Shown here one piece after another: positions 1 to 8,200 of a DNA stretch of 64,000 nt. The stretch spans positions 124,001 to 188,000 of the forward strand of contig JBCDIZ010000005.1 of NCBI GenBank assembly GCA_038748365.1, given 5' to 3'. The translations under genes were made by a program, and so were the position numbers. The DNA comes from Alterisphingorhabdus sp038748365. GTDB taxonomy: Bacteria; Pseudomonadota; Alphaproteobacteria; Sphingomonadales; Sphingomonadaceae. The notes below the pieces were generated by a model. That model was not told the origin of the DNA, did not search any database, and saw only the letters and a program-made list of their open reading frames with translations. Within the stretch, counting starts at the first letter, position 1. Each line of letters starts with the position of its first letter.

Positions 1-1
1 T

Positions 2-211
2 GGTGCCATCAGCAGGAAGACAAAATGGGTGAGCATAGCCTCTATGATCGCTATTTTTGCGCTGTCGCTGGCTATGGCGGTTCGGCCCGGCATATTGGTT
101 TTTCAAGCTGTGGTGCTGTTCTGCGCCGGATTATTTGTCGTTACCCGGCCAATCCCGCGAGAGACTGAACAGCCAGAGGAGAATGGGGAATCGGATAATT
201 CCGGTTCCTAG
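2..211 (+). CDS. YbaN/DUF454-family inner membrane protein, C-terminal part
   Basis: The reading frame is open to the left edge of the window, so this is the tail of a gene that begins outside it. The visible part starts GAISRKTKW and runs into two hydrophobic segments and an acidic, polar tail ending at TAG (209-211). A G-A-I-S/P-R-x-x-K-W stretch followed by paired membrane helices is the usual C-terminal half of the DUF454 (YbaN-like) family of small inner membrane proteins of unknown function. That assignment is from memory of the family and rests on about 70 residues. It is probably not part of the photosynthesis cluster. Confidence 0.6.
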   Translation, partial: GAISRKTKWVSIASMIAIFALSLAMAVRPGILVFQAVVLFCAGLFVVTRPIPRETEQPEENGESDNSGS

Positions 212-233
212 GATGAGGACTCTGGGCTAGGCG

Positions 234-1250
234 CTAAAATACTGCATGCTCGCCAAGCTCGTTTTTGGCGCTGCCTTCCACCAGTTTTGCATAGTGCTCA
301 AACAGTGTCTCGCTGCCATATTCGGGTGTTGCATCGGCATCATATTCGCCCGTTTTCGGGTTCAGCACCAGCATAGATTCGGTCGCATAATAGCGGCCAA
401 TGCGTGCCAGCTCGGCTTTGTCTTTCGCTGCGGGAATTACCCAGCCAATTGCCTGCAGTACCGCAATAATAGCACTCATCATGACGGGTGGTACGCGGCT
501 ATATTTGGATTCCATGCCCAGCAGGGCGAACAGCTTTTCGCCCTGTTGCAATGGTGTGATTGCCGGGCCGGGTCCGCCTATCGGCAATATGCGATTGTGC
601 AGCGCCGGATCATCGAGGCAATCGGCGAGATAGTTGCCGAGATCGTTGTCACTGATCGGTTTACAGGCGGTCAGTTCGCCATCACCGAACAACAGAAAGG
701 ATTTACCCGCTTTCACCCGGTCAACCTGACCTGAAAGCGATTTGAAAAAGGCAGTGGGACGGACGATAGAGTAAGCCATGCCCGATTCCATTAACGCTTT
801 TTCAAAAGCCAGCTTGGCGTTTTGAAAAGCCAGTAGCGGTTTTTGCACGCAGATTGCGGATAGCAGAACCATGTGCGGAACCCCAGCTTGCTGCGCTGCC
901 TCTAGTGCATAGAGATGCGCCTGATGATCAATCGCCCAGGCATCTTTGGGTGCACCTGTACGAGAGGCAAGGCAGGAAATCAGCGCGTCAAAATGTTCGC
1001 CGCAAAAGCCGTCATTGCGCCAAGATTGTCGGTCGGTCAGATCACCATAGCGTAGCTGTGCGCCATCAAGCTCTTCGGGTATGGCCTTGGTATTTTTTTC
1101 ATGCTGCCGCCGTAGAAAACAGGTAACGTCATGTCCGCGCTGCATCAGCACCCGCACTGTGGCCCGCCCGATTGTACCCGTGCCGCCAAGGATCATAAGT
1201 TTTTTGCGCGCTATAGAAGGGGTTAAGGGGGCTTTGGTCATGATATCCAT
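234..1250 (-). CDS. bciA: 3,8-divinyl (proto)chlorophyllide 8-vinyl reductase
   Basis: BciA reduces the C8 vinyl group of divinyl (proto)chlorophyllide to ethyl with NADPH, a step of bacteriochlorophyll a synthesis. The protein has an N-terminal Rossmann motif (LMILGGTGTIGRATVR), an NmrA-like atypical SDR core and the C-terminal helix typical of BciA, about 338 residues in total. Start choice is uncertain: ATG at 1250 (MDIMTKAP), an ATG nine bases later, and an upstream ATG at 1283 are in frame, and none has a strong ribosome site. It lies apart from the main operons, divergent from the DUF3422 gene. No bchJ is visible here, which fits BciA being the vinyl reductase of this organism. Confidence 0.88.
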   Translation of the reverse strand: MDIMTKAPLTPSIARKKLMILGGTGTIGRATVRVLMQRGHDVTCFLRRQHEKNTKAIPEELDGAQLRYGDLTDRQSWRNDGFCGEHFDALISCLASRTGAPKDAWAIDHQAHLYALEAAQQAGVPHMVLLSAICVQKPLLAFQNAKLAFEKALMESGMAYSIVRPTAFFKSLSGQVDRVKAGKSFLLFGDGELTACKPISDNDLGNYLADCLDDPALHNRILPIGGPGPAITPLQQGEKLFALLGMESKYSRVPPVMMSAIIAVLQAIGWVIPAAKDKAELARIGRYYATESMLVLNPKTGEYDADATPEYGSETLFEHYAKLVEGSAKNELGEHAVF

Positions 1251-1342
1251 TAGCTCTAGCAGATAAAAATTCAGGAGAGTCATTCAAAAATCCCGGTTTT
1301 TCTATATATCCGGTCGGGCGGAGAAAAAAATGGGGTGATCTA

Positions 1343-2653
1343 ATGAACGTTCCAGTTGTGCAATCGGTAACGCGAAATGACCATCCCTTACGGCAATGGG
1401 CCGTGGATGAGATGAACCTGCGGCGCTTTGCCCCGGTCTCCAATGATTGCCAGATTTATCAATATGTCCTGCTGATCGATCAGGAGCAGCGACACGCAGA
1501 AGACCAGCATTTAATCACCGATCGCCCGGACTTTGCCGACTGGCATCTCAGCGCTCGCAGCGCCGCTGCCAAAAACGATAATGGCCTGTATTTCCTATGG
1601 GAGCGCCATACTGAGGCGAGTACCATCACCCTGATCCTGCCGGCCAATATGCCGAGCAAACTTTCAGATCCCTATCTGCACTGGCTGGAAAAATGGCCGG
1701 GCGCAATTTTGCGGGCCACTCGGGTGCGGGTTGTGCCAGGTGAGAAAGAAGTTGCGACCAATCTGGAAGCCATGGGCATGGTCGATAGCGATATGGTCTG
1801 TTGTGATGTTAATGGCGCGCTGCGTATCTGGTCCGATTTTGGCATTCATAAAGATGGCTTTGGCCGCTTGCTCGTGCTGGCGGGCGATGTTTCCGATGTC
1901 GAGCGTGGTCGAATTGTGCAGCGGGTTCAGGAACTGGGCAATTATCGCAATATGGCGCTTATGGGCTTTCCGATGGTGCAGAAATATGGCCCTGATGTGG
2001 ATGAGCTGGAGCAGCAGCTTTCGCATCATGCAGAACAGGTTGCCCAGGCCGCCGACGAGGACAATGATGATGCGTTGTTACAGCAATTGGCTGATATTTC
2101 CTCGCGACTCGAGCTGATCCGCTCCGCCACCGGTTTTCGCCTCAGCGCTACCACTGCCTATGCCGAAGTCGCTTCGGATCGCCTGCAGGCGCTGGAGATT
2201 ACCCCGGTTGAGGGCTATCAGACACTGACCGAGTTTACCGAGCGTCGGCTGGTACCTGCGACACGTACCTGTGCTACCTTCCAGGCGCGGCTGACCCGCA
2301 TTGCCGAACGGGTCTCGCGGGTGATGCACACGCTGGATGTGCGCATCGACACCCGCATCAAAGCACAGAATCTCAGCCTGACGCAATCGATGGAACGCTC
2401 TACGCTTTTGCAATTGCGTTTGCAGACCTTGGTTGAAGGCCTGTCGGTGATTGCTGCTGCCTATTATCTGGTTGGACTGATCGGATATATGGTGAAGGGC
2501 GTATCGGCGTTGCAGAAAGGCTATTGGCCGGAAATCATTATGGGAGCCATTACGATTCCGGTGATTGTGATTATCTGGCTGTTCGTCCACCATCTGCGCG
2601 GTAAAGTGCTCAAGGAAAGCGCTCTGGACGACGATAGCTCAACAAAGGATTAG
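1343..2653 (+). CDS. DUF3422 family membrane-anchored protein
   Basis: The 436-residue protein matches the DUF3422 (COG4949) architecture: a soluble N-terminal region of about 360 residues with a coiled, E/Q/R-rich middle, then two C-terminal membrane helices (LSVIAAAYYLVGLIGYMV and IIMGAITIPVIVIIWLF) and a short charged tail. Function is unknown; the family is widespread in proteobacteria. It starts about 90 bases from bciA in the opposite direction and ends just before a strong hairpin at 2686-2732. Nothing in the sequence ties it to photosynthesis. Confidence 0.85.
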   Translation: MNVPVVQSVTRNDHPLRQWAVDEMNLRRFAPVSNDCQIYQYVLLIDQEQRHAEDQHLITDRPDFADWHLSARSAAAKNDNGLYFLWERHTEASTITLILPANMPSKLSDPYLHWLEKWPGAILRATRVRVVPGEKEVATNLEAMGMVDSDMVCCDVNGALRIWSDFGIHKDGFGRLLVLAGDVSDVERGRIVQRVQELGNYRNMALMGFPMVQKYGPDVDELEQQLSHHAEQVAQAADEDNDDALLQQLADISSRLELIRSATGFRLSATTAYAEVASDRLQALEITPVEGYQTLTEFTERRLVPATRTCATFQARLTRIAERVSRVMHTLDVRIDTRIKAQNLSLTQSMERSTLLQLRLQTLVEGLSVIAAAYYLVGLIGYMVKGVSALQKGYWPEIIMGAITIPVIVIIWLFVHHLRGKVLKESALDDDSSTKD

Positions 2654-2685
2654 CACTGTAAGACTACTGTATAGGGCACAATGAA

Positions 2686-2732
2686 AAGCCGTGGATGATA
2701 GGGCAAACGCTGTGCTCTATCATCCACGGCTT
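2686..2732. terminator. Bidirectional terminator hairpin
   Basis: A 16-base perfect stem (AAGCCGTGGATGATAG at 2686-2701 pairing with 2717-2732) has a 15-base loop. A-rich sequence lies on one side and T-rich on the other. It sits between two converging genes, DUF3422 on plus and pseudoazurin on minus, so it can end transcripts from both sides. Confidence 0.8.
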
Positions 2733-2759
2733 GTATTTGTTAGCTATTTGGCAGCTATA

Positions 2760-3374
2760 TTAGATAGTTCCGTCAGCCTCTATTTCGGCCCAGATATCCT
2801 CAAACGTCTTTTTGCCGAGCCCGGTAAGCGAGCCCGCAGCAGTCTTGGCCGCTTCCAGATTGTCTGTCATGCCTTCGCCTTCCACGATGACAACGCCGAC
2901 CATACCGGCCGAAACATGCGGAACGCACTTATAACCGTAAATGCCTGGCTTGGGGAAGGTATAGGACACTTCCTTGTTAATCTGACCTTCCCAACCGGTC
3001 ACGCCTGCGGGGACCATATCGGGCAGTGACGAAGATTGATGTGCTGGATCAGTAGGCACGAATTTAACCGTGTCGCCGACTTTCGCCTTCAATATATGCG
3101 GTTTGAAGACCATGCGCTTGGTAGGATCATCAGGATCGGCATTGAGCATTTGCACTTCGATTACGGTGCCATTGGCCTCTACCTCAGGAACGGCCGCTAC
3201 TTCTTCTTCAGCGGGCGCTTCTGCTTCTGGTTCAGGAGCCTCGGCGGGTGCTTCTGTCTCCGCAGGTGCCTCTTCCGGGCCTTCTTCAGTTTGCGATCCG
3301 CCACATGCTGCCAAAGCGGCAATGCCTGCTGACACAAACAATGCGGTCGATAGTTTTTTTATGCTCTGCGTCAA
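2760..3374 (-). CDS. Pseudoazurin-like blue copper lipoprotein with Ala/Glu/Pro tether
   Basis: A type 1 copper electron carrier. The signal peptide ends in a lipobox (LAAC, Cys24), so the protein should be lipid-anchored. Residues about 28-68 are an Ala/Glu/Pro-rich low-complexity linker. The cupredoxin domain follows, with VGDTVKFVPTDPAHQ and YKCVPHVSAGM supplying the expected ligands His112, Cys150, His153 and Met158. The order and the tail of about 40 residues after the Met ligand match pseudoazurin rather than plastocyanin or amicyanin. It is divergent from a cytochrome c with the same kind of tether (3652-4179). I infer a periplasmic electron shuttle, possibly to the reaction centre; denitrification enzymes, the usual partners of pseudoazurin, are not in the window. 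Confidence 0.85.
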   Translation of the reverse strand: MTQSIKKLSTALFVSAGIAALAACGGSQTEEGPEEAPAETEAPAEAPEPEAEAPAEEEVAAVPEVEANGTVIEVQMLNADPDDPTKRMVFKPHILKAKVGDTVKFVPTDPAHQSSSLPDMVPAGVTGWEGQINKEVSYTFPKPGIYGYKCVPHVSAGMVGVVIVEGEGMTDNLEAAKTAAGSLTGLGKKTFEDIWAEIEADGTI

Positions 3375-3519
3375 TTTGCTTCCCCTCTTGGATAGATTTG
3401 TAGCCTATGGAAGCTACATTTTTCTTCAGCTATGTGACTATGCGCTATTGGTAAGCATTTGCAATATGATTGCAAGAGGAAATCCGCATAATTCAGATAG
3501 AAACGGCTCTGATATGCTT

Positions 3520-3541
3520 TGATATAAAGTTAATTATATCA
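3520..3541. promoter_or_regulatory. Perfect inverted repeat between the pseudoazurin and cytochrome c genes
   Basis: TGATATAA at 3520-3527 and TTATATCA at 3534-3541 form a perfect 8-base inverted repeat with a 6-base spacer. It lies in the 277-base divergent intergenic region, about 145 bases from one start codon and 110 from the other. Its form suggests a dimeric regulator site, but it does not match a regulator I can name with confidence. Confidence 0.45.
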
Positions 3542-3614
3542 GGTGTTTAATACGTTTTGTCTATTGGTACGCTAATATCTTTGACTATCCTCCAAAAAAA
3601 CCTAAGCTAGTCCT

Positions 3615-3632
3615 GTTGATCCCCTAATCAAC
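3615..3632. promoter_or_regulatory. GTTGAT-N6-ATCAAC inverted repeat upstream of the cytochrome c gene
   Basis: GTTGAT (3615-3620) and ATCAAC (3627-3632) are perfect inverted arms separated by CCCCTA, ending 19 bases before the cytochrome c start. It resembles an FNR/FixK half-site pair (TTGAT...ATCAA), but the spacer is 6 instead of the canonical 4, so FNR-type control is only a possibility. Confidence 0.35.
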
Positions 3633-3651
3633 ACCAGACGATGGAGAGCTT

Positions 3652-4179
3652 ATGACCAACTATAAAGGATTCGCGGCGGTTGCCGCGTTGGCTACTATTG
3701 TGGCCGCTTGCGGTGGTGGCGCAGAAAGCGAAGCGCCCGCAGAAGAAGCAGAAGCACCCGCAGAGGCCGAAGCTCCTGCTGAGGAAGAGGTGGCTCCCGC
3801 TGAGGAAGCCGAAGCCCCCGCTGAGGAAGAAGCTGCAGCAGAAGACGAAGGTGGAACCGATCTCGCTAGCCTGAGCGGCGATGCAGCCGCGGGTAAAGTG
3901 GTGTTCAGCCAGTGCCGCACCTGCCATGAGGTCAAAGAAGGTGTGAACAAGGTTGGCCCATCGTTGGCCGGTGTTGTCGGCCGTGAAGCCGGAACTGTCG
4001 AAGGTTTCAGCTACTCAACAGCCAATGCCAATAGCGGCATTACATGGACTGAGGATGTTCTCTTCGAATATCTTGAAGATCCACGTGGCTATCTGCCGGG
4101 TACCAAGATGATCTTTAACGGATTGTCCAAACCGGAAGATCGCGCAAATGTCATTGCCTATTTGAAAGATCCGAGCTGA
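3652..4179 (+). CDS. Class I cytochrome c lipoprotein with Ala/Glu tether
   Basis: A single-heme c-type cytochrome. The lipobox VAAC (Cys20) ends the signal peptide, and residues about 24-68 are a repetitive A/E/P linker (imperfect EAPAEE units). The heme domain has CRTCH at 88-92, VGPSLAGVVGR, and the sixth ligand Met153 in PGTKMIF. The domain is of the c2/c550 size. It starts at ATG with GGAGAG just upstream. It is divergent from a pseudoazurin built the same way, so the two look like alternative membrane-tethered periplasmic carriers. With no pufC in the puf operon here, one of them could donate electrons to the reaction centre directly; that is inference. Confidence 0.85.
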   Translation: MTNYKGFAAVAALATIVAACGGGAESEAPAEEAEAPAEAEAPAEEEVAPAEEAEAPAEEEAAAEDEGGTDLASLSGDAAAGKVVFSQCRTCHEVKEGVNKVGPSLAGVVGREAGTVEGFSYSTANANSGITWTEDVLFEYLEDPRGYLPGTKMIFNGLSKPEDRANVIAYLKDPS

Positions 4180-4205
4180 TCTGAAGAGAGTATATCGCAT
4201 TGGAG

Positions 4206-4231
4206 AGGGCCGGATTTTCCGGCCCTTTTTA
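4206..4231 (+). terminator. Rho-independent terminator of the cytochrome c gene
   Basis: Nine-base stem AGGGCCGGA (4206-4214) with TCCGGCCCT (4218-4226) and a TTT loop, followed by a T-run to 4231. It lies 27 bases after the cytochrome c stop codon. Confidence 0.85.
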
Positions 4232-4245
4232 TGCTCAAGCAGAAT

Positions 4246-4281
4246 AAAATCCTCCCCGTGCACCATGCGCATGGGGAGGAT
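4246..4281 (-). terminator. hemA: Terminator at the end of the bchF-hemA operon
   Basis: Perfect 9-base arms ATCCTCCCC (4249-4257) and GGGGAGGAT (4273-4281). Read on the minus strand the hairpin is followed by TTTTATT, the form of an intrinsic terminator. It lies 30 bases past the hemA stop and closes the long minus-strand operon. Confidence 0.75.
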
Positions 4282-4310
4282 ATATTCTTCCTTATCTGAG
4301 AAAAAGTTCT

Positions 4311-5531
4311 TTAAGCCGCCACGTCCCGACGCGCCAGCTCGCAATGCGACCAGATTTCGCTGAGCGCATTGAGCAATCGATCAATATCGCCATCGCTGTG
4401 CACCGGTGACGGTGTCAGGCGCAGTCGCTCCTTGCCACGTGGAACGGTGGGATAGTTGATCGGCTGGACGTAAATGCCGTGATTGTCCATCAGCCAGTCG
4501 CTGATGAATTTGCACTTATGCGCATCGCAGACCATCACCGGGATGATATGGCTGGGGTTGTCGAGATGCGGAATGCCCATGCGATCCAGAGCGCCGCGTA
4601 CCTTCCTTACCCGCTCCTGGTGGCGTTCGCGTTCCATCGTGCTTGATTTCAGATGCTTGATGCTGGCGCAGGCCCCGGCGGCGATGGCCGGGGGCAGGGC
4701 GGTGGTGAAGATAAAGCCGCTGGCGAAGGTGCGGACATAATCGCAAAGATTGCGTGAGGCTGCGATATAGCCGCCCATCACGCCGAAAGCCTTGCCCAAA
4801 GTGCCTTCTATAACGGTGATCCGATCCATCAGGCCTTCGCGCTCGGCAACGCCGCCGCCGCGTGGACCGTAAAGGCCAACTGCATGGACCTCGTCGATAT
4901 AGCTCATCGCACCATGCTTTTCGCAGACATCGAGAATCTCTGCGATTGGCGCGATATCGCCATCCATGGAATAGACGCTCTCAAACGCCACCAGCTTGGG
5001 CCGGTCAGGATCGAGTGTCGCCAGCTTGCGGTCCAGATCTTCAGGTGAATTATGCTCAAAGATCATACGCTCGGCGCGGCTATGGCGGATGCCTTCGATC
5101 ATCGAAGCATGGTTTAGCGCATCGGAAAGCACGACGCAGCCTGGAATACGTGCGGCCAAGGTGCCAAGCGCGGCCCAGTTGGAGACATAGCCCGAAGTGA
5201 ACAGCAGGGCATCTTCTTTGCCGTGCAGATCGGCCAGTTCATTTTCGAGCAGCACATGATGGTGATTGGTACCGGAAATATTGCGTGTGCCCCCCGCACC
5301 CGCACCGCACTGATCAATCACATCGTGCATCGCCTGTGTGACCTTGGGGTGTTGCCCCATGCCGAGATAATCATTGGAGCACCAGACGGTGACCTCTGTG
5401 GTGCCGTCTTCGACGTAGCGTGTGGCATGCGGGAATGACCCGGCCTTGCGCTCAATCTCGGCGAAGACGCGATAGCGGCCCTCATCGCGGACGGCCTGCA
5501 GCTCATCGCCGAAATAGCTTTCATAATCCAT
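4311..5531 (-). CDS. hemA: 5-aminolevulinate synthase
   Basis: HemA condenses glycine and succinyl-CoA to 5-aminolevulinate (the C4 pathway), feeding both heme and bacteriochlorophyll. The alpha-oxoamine synthase core is plain: YLGMGQHPKV, GAGAGGTRNISGT, the aspartate-containing DEVHAVGLYG and the PLP lysine in EGTLGKAFGVMGG. I chose ATG at 5531 (MDYESYF, 406 residues) because GAGGAG lies seven bases upstream; an in-frame start at 5546 lacks this. It is the last gene of the bchF-to-hemA operon, 17 bases after puhE, so its output is tied to pigment synthesis. A second, housekeeping copy elsewhere is possible. Confidence 0.95.
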   Translation of the reverse strand: MDYESYFGDELQAVRDEGRYRVFAEIERKAGSFPHATRYVEDGTTEVTVWCSNDYLGMGQHPKVTQAMHDVIDQCGAGAGGTRNISGTNHHHVLLENELADLHGKEDALLFTSGYVSNWAALGTLAARIPGCVVLSDALNHASMIEGIRHSRAERMIFEHNSPEDLDRKLATLDPDRPKLVAFESVYSMDGDIAPIAEILDVCEKHGAMSYIDEVHAVGLYGPRGGGVAEREGLMDRITVIEGTLGKAFGVMGGYIAASRNLCDYVRTFASGFIFTTALPPAIAAGACASIKHLKSSTMERERHQERVRKVRGALDRMGIPHLDNPSHIIPVMVCDAHKCKFISDWLMDNHGIYVQPINYPTVPRGKERLRLTPSPVHSDGDIDRLLNALSEIWSHCELARRDVAA

Positions 5532-5548
5532 GCCCACACTCCTCATTA

Positions 5549-6337
5549 TTATTCATAGTCATAGCGTTGTTTTTCGCGTGCTTCCAGTGCCCATTGCCAC
5601 AAAGCTGAGTCCCGAAAAGGGATGATGAAGAAAAAATGCTCCAGTGCAGCCAATAAACACAGGCCACCCAATAAAGTTGCCTGAACAATCTCGCTGGTCA
5701 CTGAAGCGGTGAAGGCAGTGAAGCCGAAATAGGCTGCTAATGTGAGAATCGCAAGGATTGTCACAACCAGCATTGGCCGCAGCTTTTTTGGCCCGAAATA
5801 GCTTTTGAGATAGCCAAGATGGCTGGGCAGCAACTCATCGCTCATATGCGGTACACCGCGATAGATATTGAGCTTGGATGACAGCCGGAAAATCAGCAGC
5901 AGCGCAAAGGTTAGCGCGCCAGTAGAATTCTCGGTAAACCAGGCGAGAGATAGCAACAGCCCCGCAGTCATCGCCAGTGCTACCTCATGATGGATAAGCG
6001 CCATGGTCGCTAGTGAAAAGCGCTCCCAGCCTGTTGCATTTTCCGGGCATGGGTCGCGGTGCGAGCCTGCGACTGCGCCGGTCAGGAAGCTGATCTCATG
6101 CCAGCTCCAGATCATCAGGCCGGCAAGGAAAGATGTGTACACCGCCCATATCGCATTGGTGCTGCTACTGATCACCAACAGCACCAGCCCACCAATGCCG
6201 CAGCCACTGGCGATAATCAGCGACCGGGCAAAGGACTGGCGATGGCGATGGTTCAGCGTCGCCACCAGTCCGGTGCTGACGAACCACAGGGCCGTCACCA
6301 CAATCATCGCCAGAGCAAGGTCGCTAAACCCTACCAT
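5549..6337 (-). CDS. puhE: Photosynthetic complex assembly protein PuhE
   Basis: PuhE is an integral membrane protein (262 residues, about seven hydrophobic segments) that in Rhodobacter modulates bacteriochlorophyll synthesis and reaction-centre/LH1 assembly. The segment SWHEISFLTGAVAGSHRDPCP and the following FSLATMALIHHE region are typical of the family (the photosynthetic complex assembly protein 2 family). Its start overlaps the end of acsF by seven bases, and it precedes hemA, the usual order in alphaproteobacterial PGCs. Confidence 0.9.
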   Translation of the reverse strand: MVGFSDLALAMIVVTALWFVSTGLVATLNHRHRQSFARSLIIASGCGIGGLVLLVISSSTNAIWAVYTSFLAGLMIWSWHEISFLTGAVAGSHRDPCPENATGWERFSLATMALIHHEVALAMTAGLLLSLAWFTENSTGALTFALLLIFRLSSKLNIYRGVPHMSDELLPSHLGYLKSYFGPKKLRPMLVVTILAILTLAAYFGFTAFTASVTSEIVQATLLGGLCLLAALEHFFFIIPFRDSALWQWALEAREKQRYDYE

Positions 6338-7413
6338 GCAGGCTGCAGCCTGATCGATTGCGGCAATTCATTGGCTTTTGGCTTCATGAAATACATGCGG
6401 GCAAAGGCCATTCCAGCCTTGGCAATATGCTTCACTTGGCCCAGCTTACCCGAGATACCGCCACGGGCTTTGGCATCTTCAATGCCATTGGAAGCCATGC
6501 GCAAATCCTCCATAGCCTCGCGGAAGCGCGGATCATCGGTATCGAGTTTGACCGGGAAGACCTGTTCGGAAATCTTGGTACAAATGTCGAATACCTGATA
6601 GTCATATTCCGCCGGATCAATACCCAATGCCTCATGAAAGACAGGACGGTTGTGATCACGGACATACATGGTGGCGTATACCGACAGCAGGAAGAAACGG
6701 ATCCACAGCTTGTTATGGCCTTTCAACAGCTTGGGATCGGCCCTGAGCAGCATGGCAAAGGCTTCGCCATGGCGGAACTCGTCATTGCACCAGTCTTCAA
6801 ACCAGTTGAAAATCGGATGAAACTTTTTGTCCGGATTGCGCGCCAAATGGCGATAGATATTGATATAGCGCGCATAGCCGATCTTCTCTGACAGATAGAC
6901 TGCGTAGAAGATGAATTTCGGCCGGAAATAGGTGTATTTCTTCGTCTTGGTGAGGAAGCTCAAGTCAACACCAATGCCCGCGCCTTTCAGCGTTTCGTTG
7001 ATGAAACCGGCATGGCGGCTCTCATCGCGTGCCAGTAGCTTCATCAGCCGCTTGACATCCTTGTTCTTGGTGCGCCGGGCAATCTCTGCATAGAGAATGC
7101 AGCCGGAAAACTCTGAAGTCAGCGAGCTAGCGAGAAAATCGATAAACTCTTTCTGCAGTTCCGGTTCCAGACTTTCGATAACGCCATCAAAAGCATTGGT
7201 TTTACGGAAATGGTTCTTGTTCCGATCTTCTTCCATCTCCTGCATCAGCGCTTCCCACTCTTCGCGCACCGGAGAGAAGTCCAACCGGTCCATCGCATCG
7301 AAATCGGTGGTGTAGAAACGCGGCGAGAGAACTGTCTCCTGCTGCGCAATTGCCATGGTATCGGGTGAACCATGCAGGGCGGGTTCAAGTTTTTTCGTCG
7401 GTGCGTTCATCAC
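6331..7413 (-). CDS. acsF: Mg-protoporphyrin IX monomethyl ester oxidative (aerobic) cyclase
   Basis: AcsF forms the fifth ring of (bacterio)chlorophyll with O2 as oxidant, giving divinyl protochlorophyllide. The 360-residue protein has the di-iron ligand motifs ARDESRHAGF and DEFRHGEAF with glutamates around EWEALMQEMEED and CILYAEIARR. No anaerobic cyclase (bchE) appears in the window, so ring closure should depend on oxygen, as expected for an aerobic phototroph. It is embedded between a 97-residue ORF (4-base overlap) and puhE. Confidence 0.95.
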   Translation of the reverse strand: MMNAPTKKLEPALHGSPDTMAIAQQETVLSPRFYTTDFDAMDRLDFSPVREEWEALMQEMEEDRNKNHFRKTNAFDGVIESLEPELQKEFIDFLASSLTSEFSGCILYAEIARRTKNKDVKRLMKLLARDESRHAGFINETLKGAGIGVDLSFLTKTKKYTYFRPKFIFYAVYLSEKIGYARYINIYRHLARNPDKKFHPIFNWFEDWCNDEFRHGEAFAMLLRADPKLLKGHNKLWIRFFLLSVYATMYVRDHNRPVFHEALGIDPAEYDYQVFDICTKISEQVFPVKLDTDDPRFREAMEDLRMASNGIEDAKARGGISGKLGQVKHIAKAGMAFARMYFMKPKANELPQSIRLQPAW

Positions 7414-7703
7414 AGCCTCCCCGGGTTGAAACTGACTTCGTATAATTCTTCCATCTCAAAATGACCTGCTATTTTGGTCCATAGCTGCTTTAGCGGACCA
7501 GCGCGTTCCACCGTGGCGGTGCGGTCATAGGCCACTTTTTCACCAAAGGAGACGATGATCGGTTCGCCATGCACCAGCACCTTGTCTCCCGGATAGATCG
7601 GGATATCGCCATCGAGCCGGACATGGGCGTGAAAATGGTCCGGGCTTTGCTCGATTTCGATCTGGCAGCCGGTATCGAATTTTTCTGAGGAGAAGATAGA
7701 CAT
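7410..7703 (-). CDS. Conserved PGC hypothetical protein between puhC and acsF
   Basis: A 97-residue soluble protein without signal peptide or membrane segment. It is rich in beta-forming segments (CQIEIEQ, HFHAHVRLDGDIPIYPGDKVLVHGEPIIV) and reads like a small barrel fold. A gene of this size sits at this position (puhC-orf-acsF) in many alphaproteobacterial PGCs, but I know of no assigned function. Four-base overlaps with acsF and a one-base overlap with puhC show it is translated as part of the operon. A role in cyclase function or complex assembly is a guess from position. Confidence 0.8.
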   Translation of the reverse strand: MSIFSSEKFDTGCQIEIEQSPDHFHAHVRLDGDIPIYPGDKVLVHGEPIIVSFGEKVAYDRTATVERAGPLKQLWTKIAGHFEMEELYEVSFNPGRL

Positions 7704-8200
7704 TAGCTGGTTTTCCCTTCGATCATGGATGCAAACATGTTGGTATGGTCAGGCCCAAAGCCGTGTATCTCGACTTTTTTGCCGGTCGTCGGATCATCAA
7801 GCGACATTGCGCCATTTTCCCAGAGGACCAATGTGAATGGCGTCTCTGCGCCAAATCCGGCAGCACGGCGTGCCTTGATCAGACGGCGCAGACTGGCGCG
7901 CATAAAACCGCCTTCACCATAGGGCACTTGCAATACCGTATCGCCGGTCACCGCATCCGTAACGTCGACGCCGCCTTCTTCGGTATCGGTGAAGAAAAGG
8001 GTGCGCGTCTTGGCTGGGGCTATGGATGCGGCCGCTCGTGACAGCTCAGGGCTGCCTGATTTGGGTAGATAACCATTGGTCACTGCCGCCGTCATGGCCA
8101 GACAGATAAGGATGAACACAGCAGTGCCGACGATAGCAGCTTGCGGTACGCCGCCTGGCGTTACTGCGCTGTCGTGATCATGAGGGTGAGGATGGTTCAT
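7703..8200 (-). CDS. puhC: Photosynthetic complex assembly protein PuhC
   Basis: PuhC is a membrane-anchored periplasmic protein needed for full RC-LH1 assembly. This 165-residue protein has one membrane helix at about residues 21-45 (AAIVGTAVFILICLAMTAAV) after a short His-rich cytoplasmic start (MNHPHPHDHD). The periplasmic domain carries DTEEGGVDVTDA and GEGGFMRASLRRLIKARRA, features of the PuhC family. It overlaps puhB by four bases. Confidence 0.9.
   Translation of the reverse strand: MNHPHPHDHDSAVTPGGVPQAAIVGTAVFILICLAMTAAVTNGYLPKSGSPELSRAAASIAPAKTRTLFFTDTEEGGVDVTDAVTGDTVLQVPYGEGGFMRASLRRLIKARRAAGFGAETPFTLVLWENGAMSLDDPTTGKKVEIHGFGPDHTNMFASMIEGKTS

Noticed and set aside
3615..3632. Canonical FNR/FixK site
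   Set aside because: Half-sites are right but the spacer is 6, not 4, so it is listed only as an inverted repeat.
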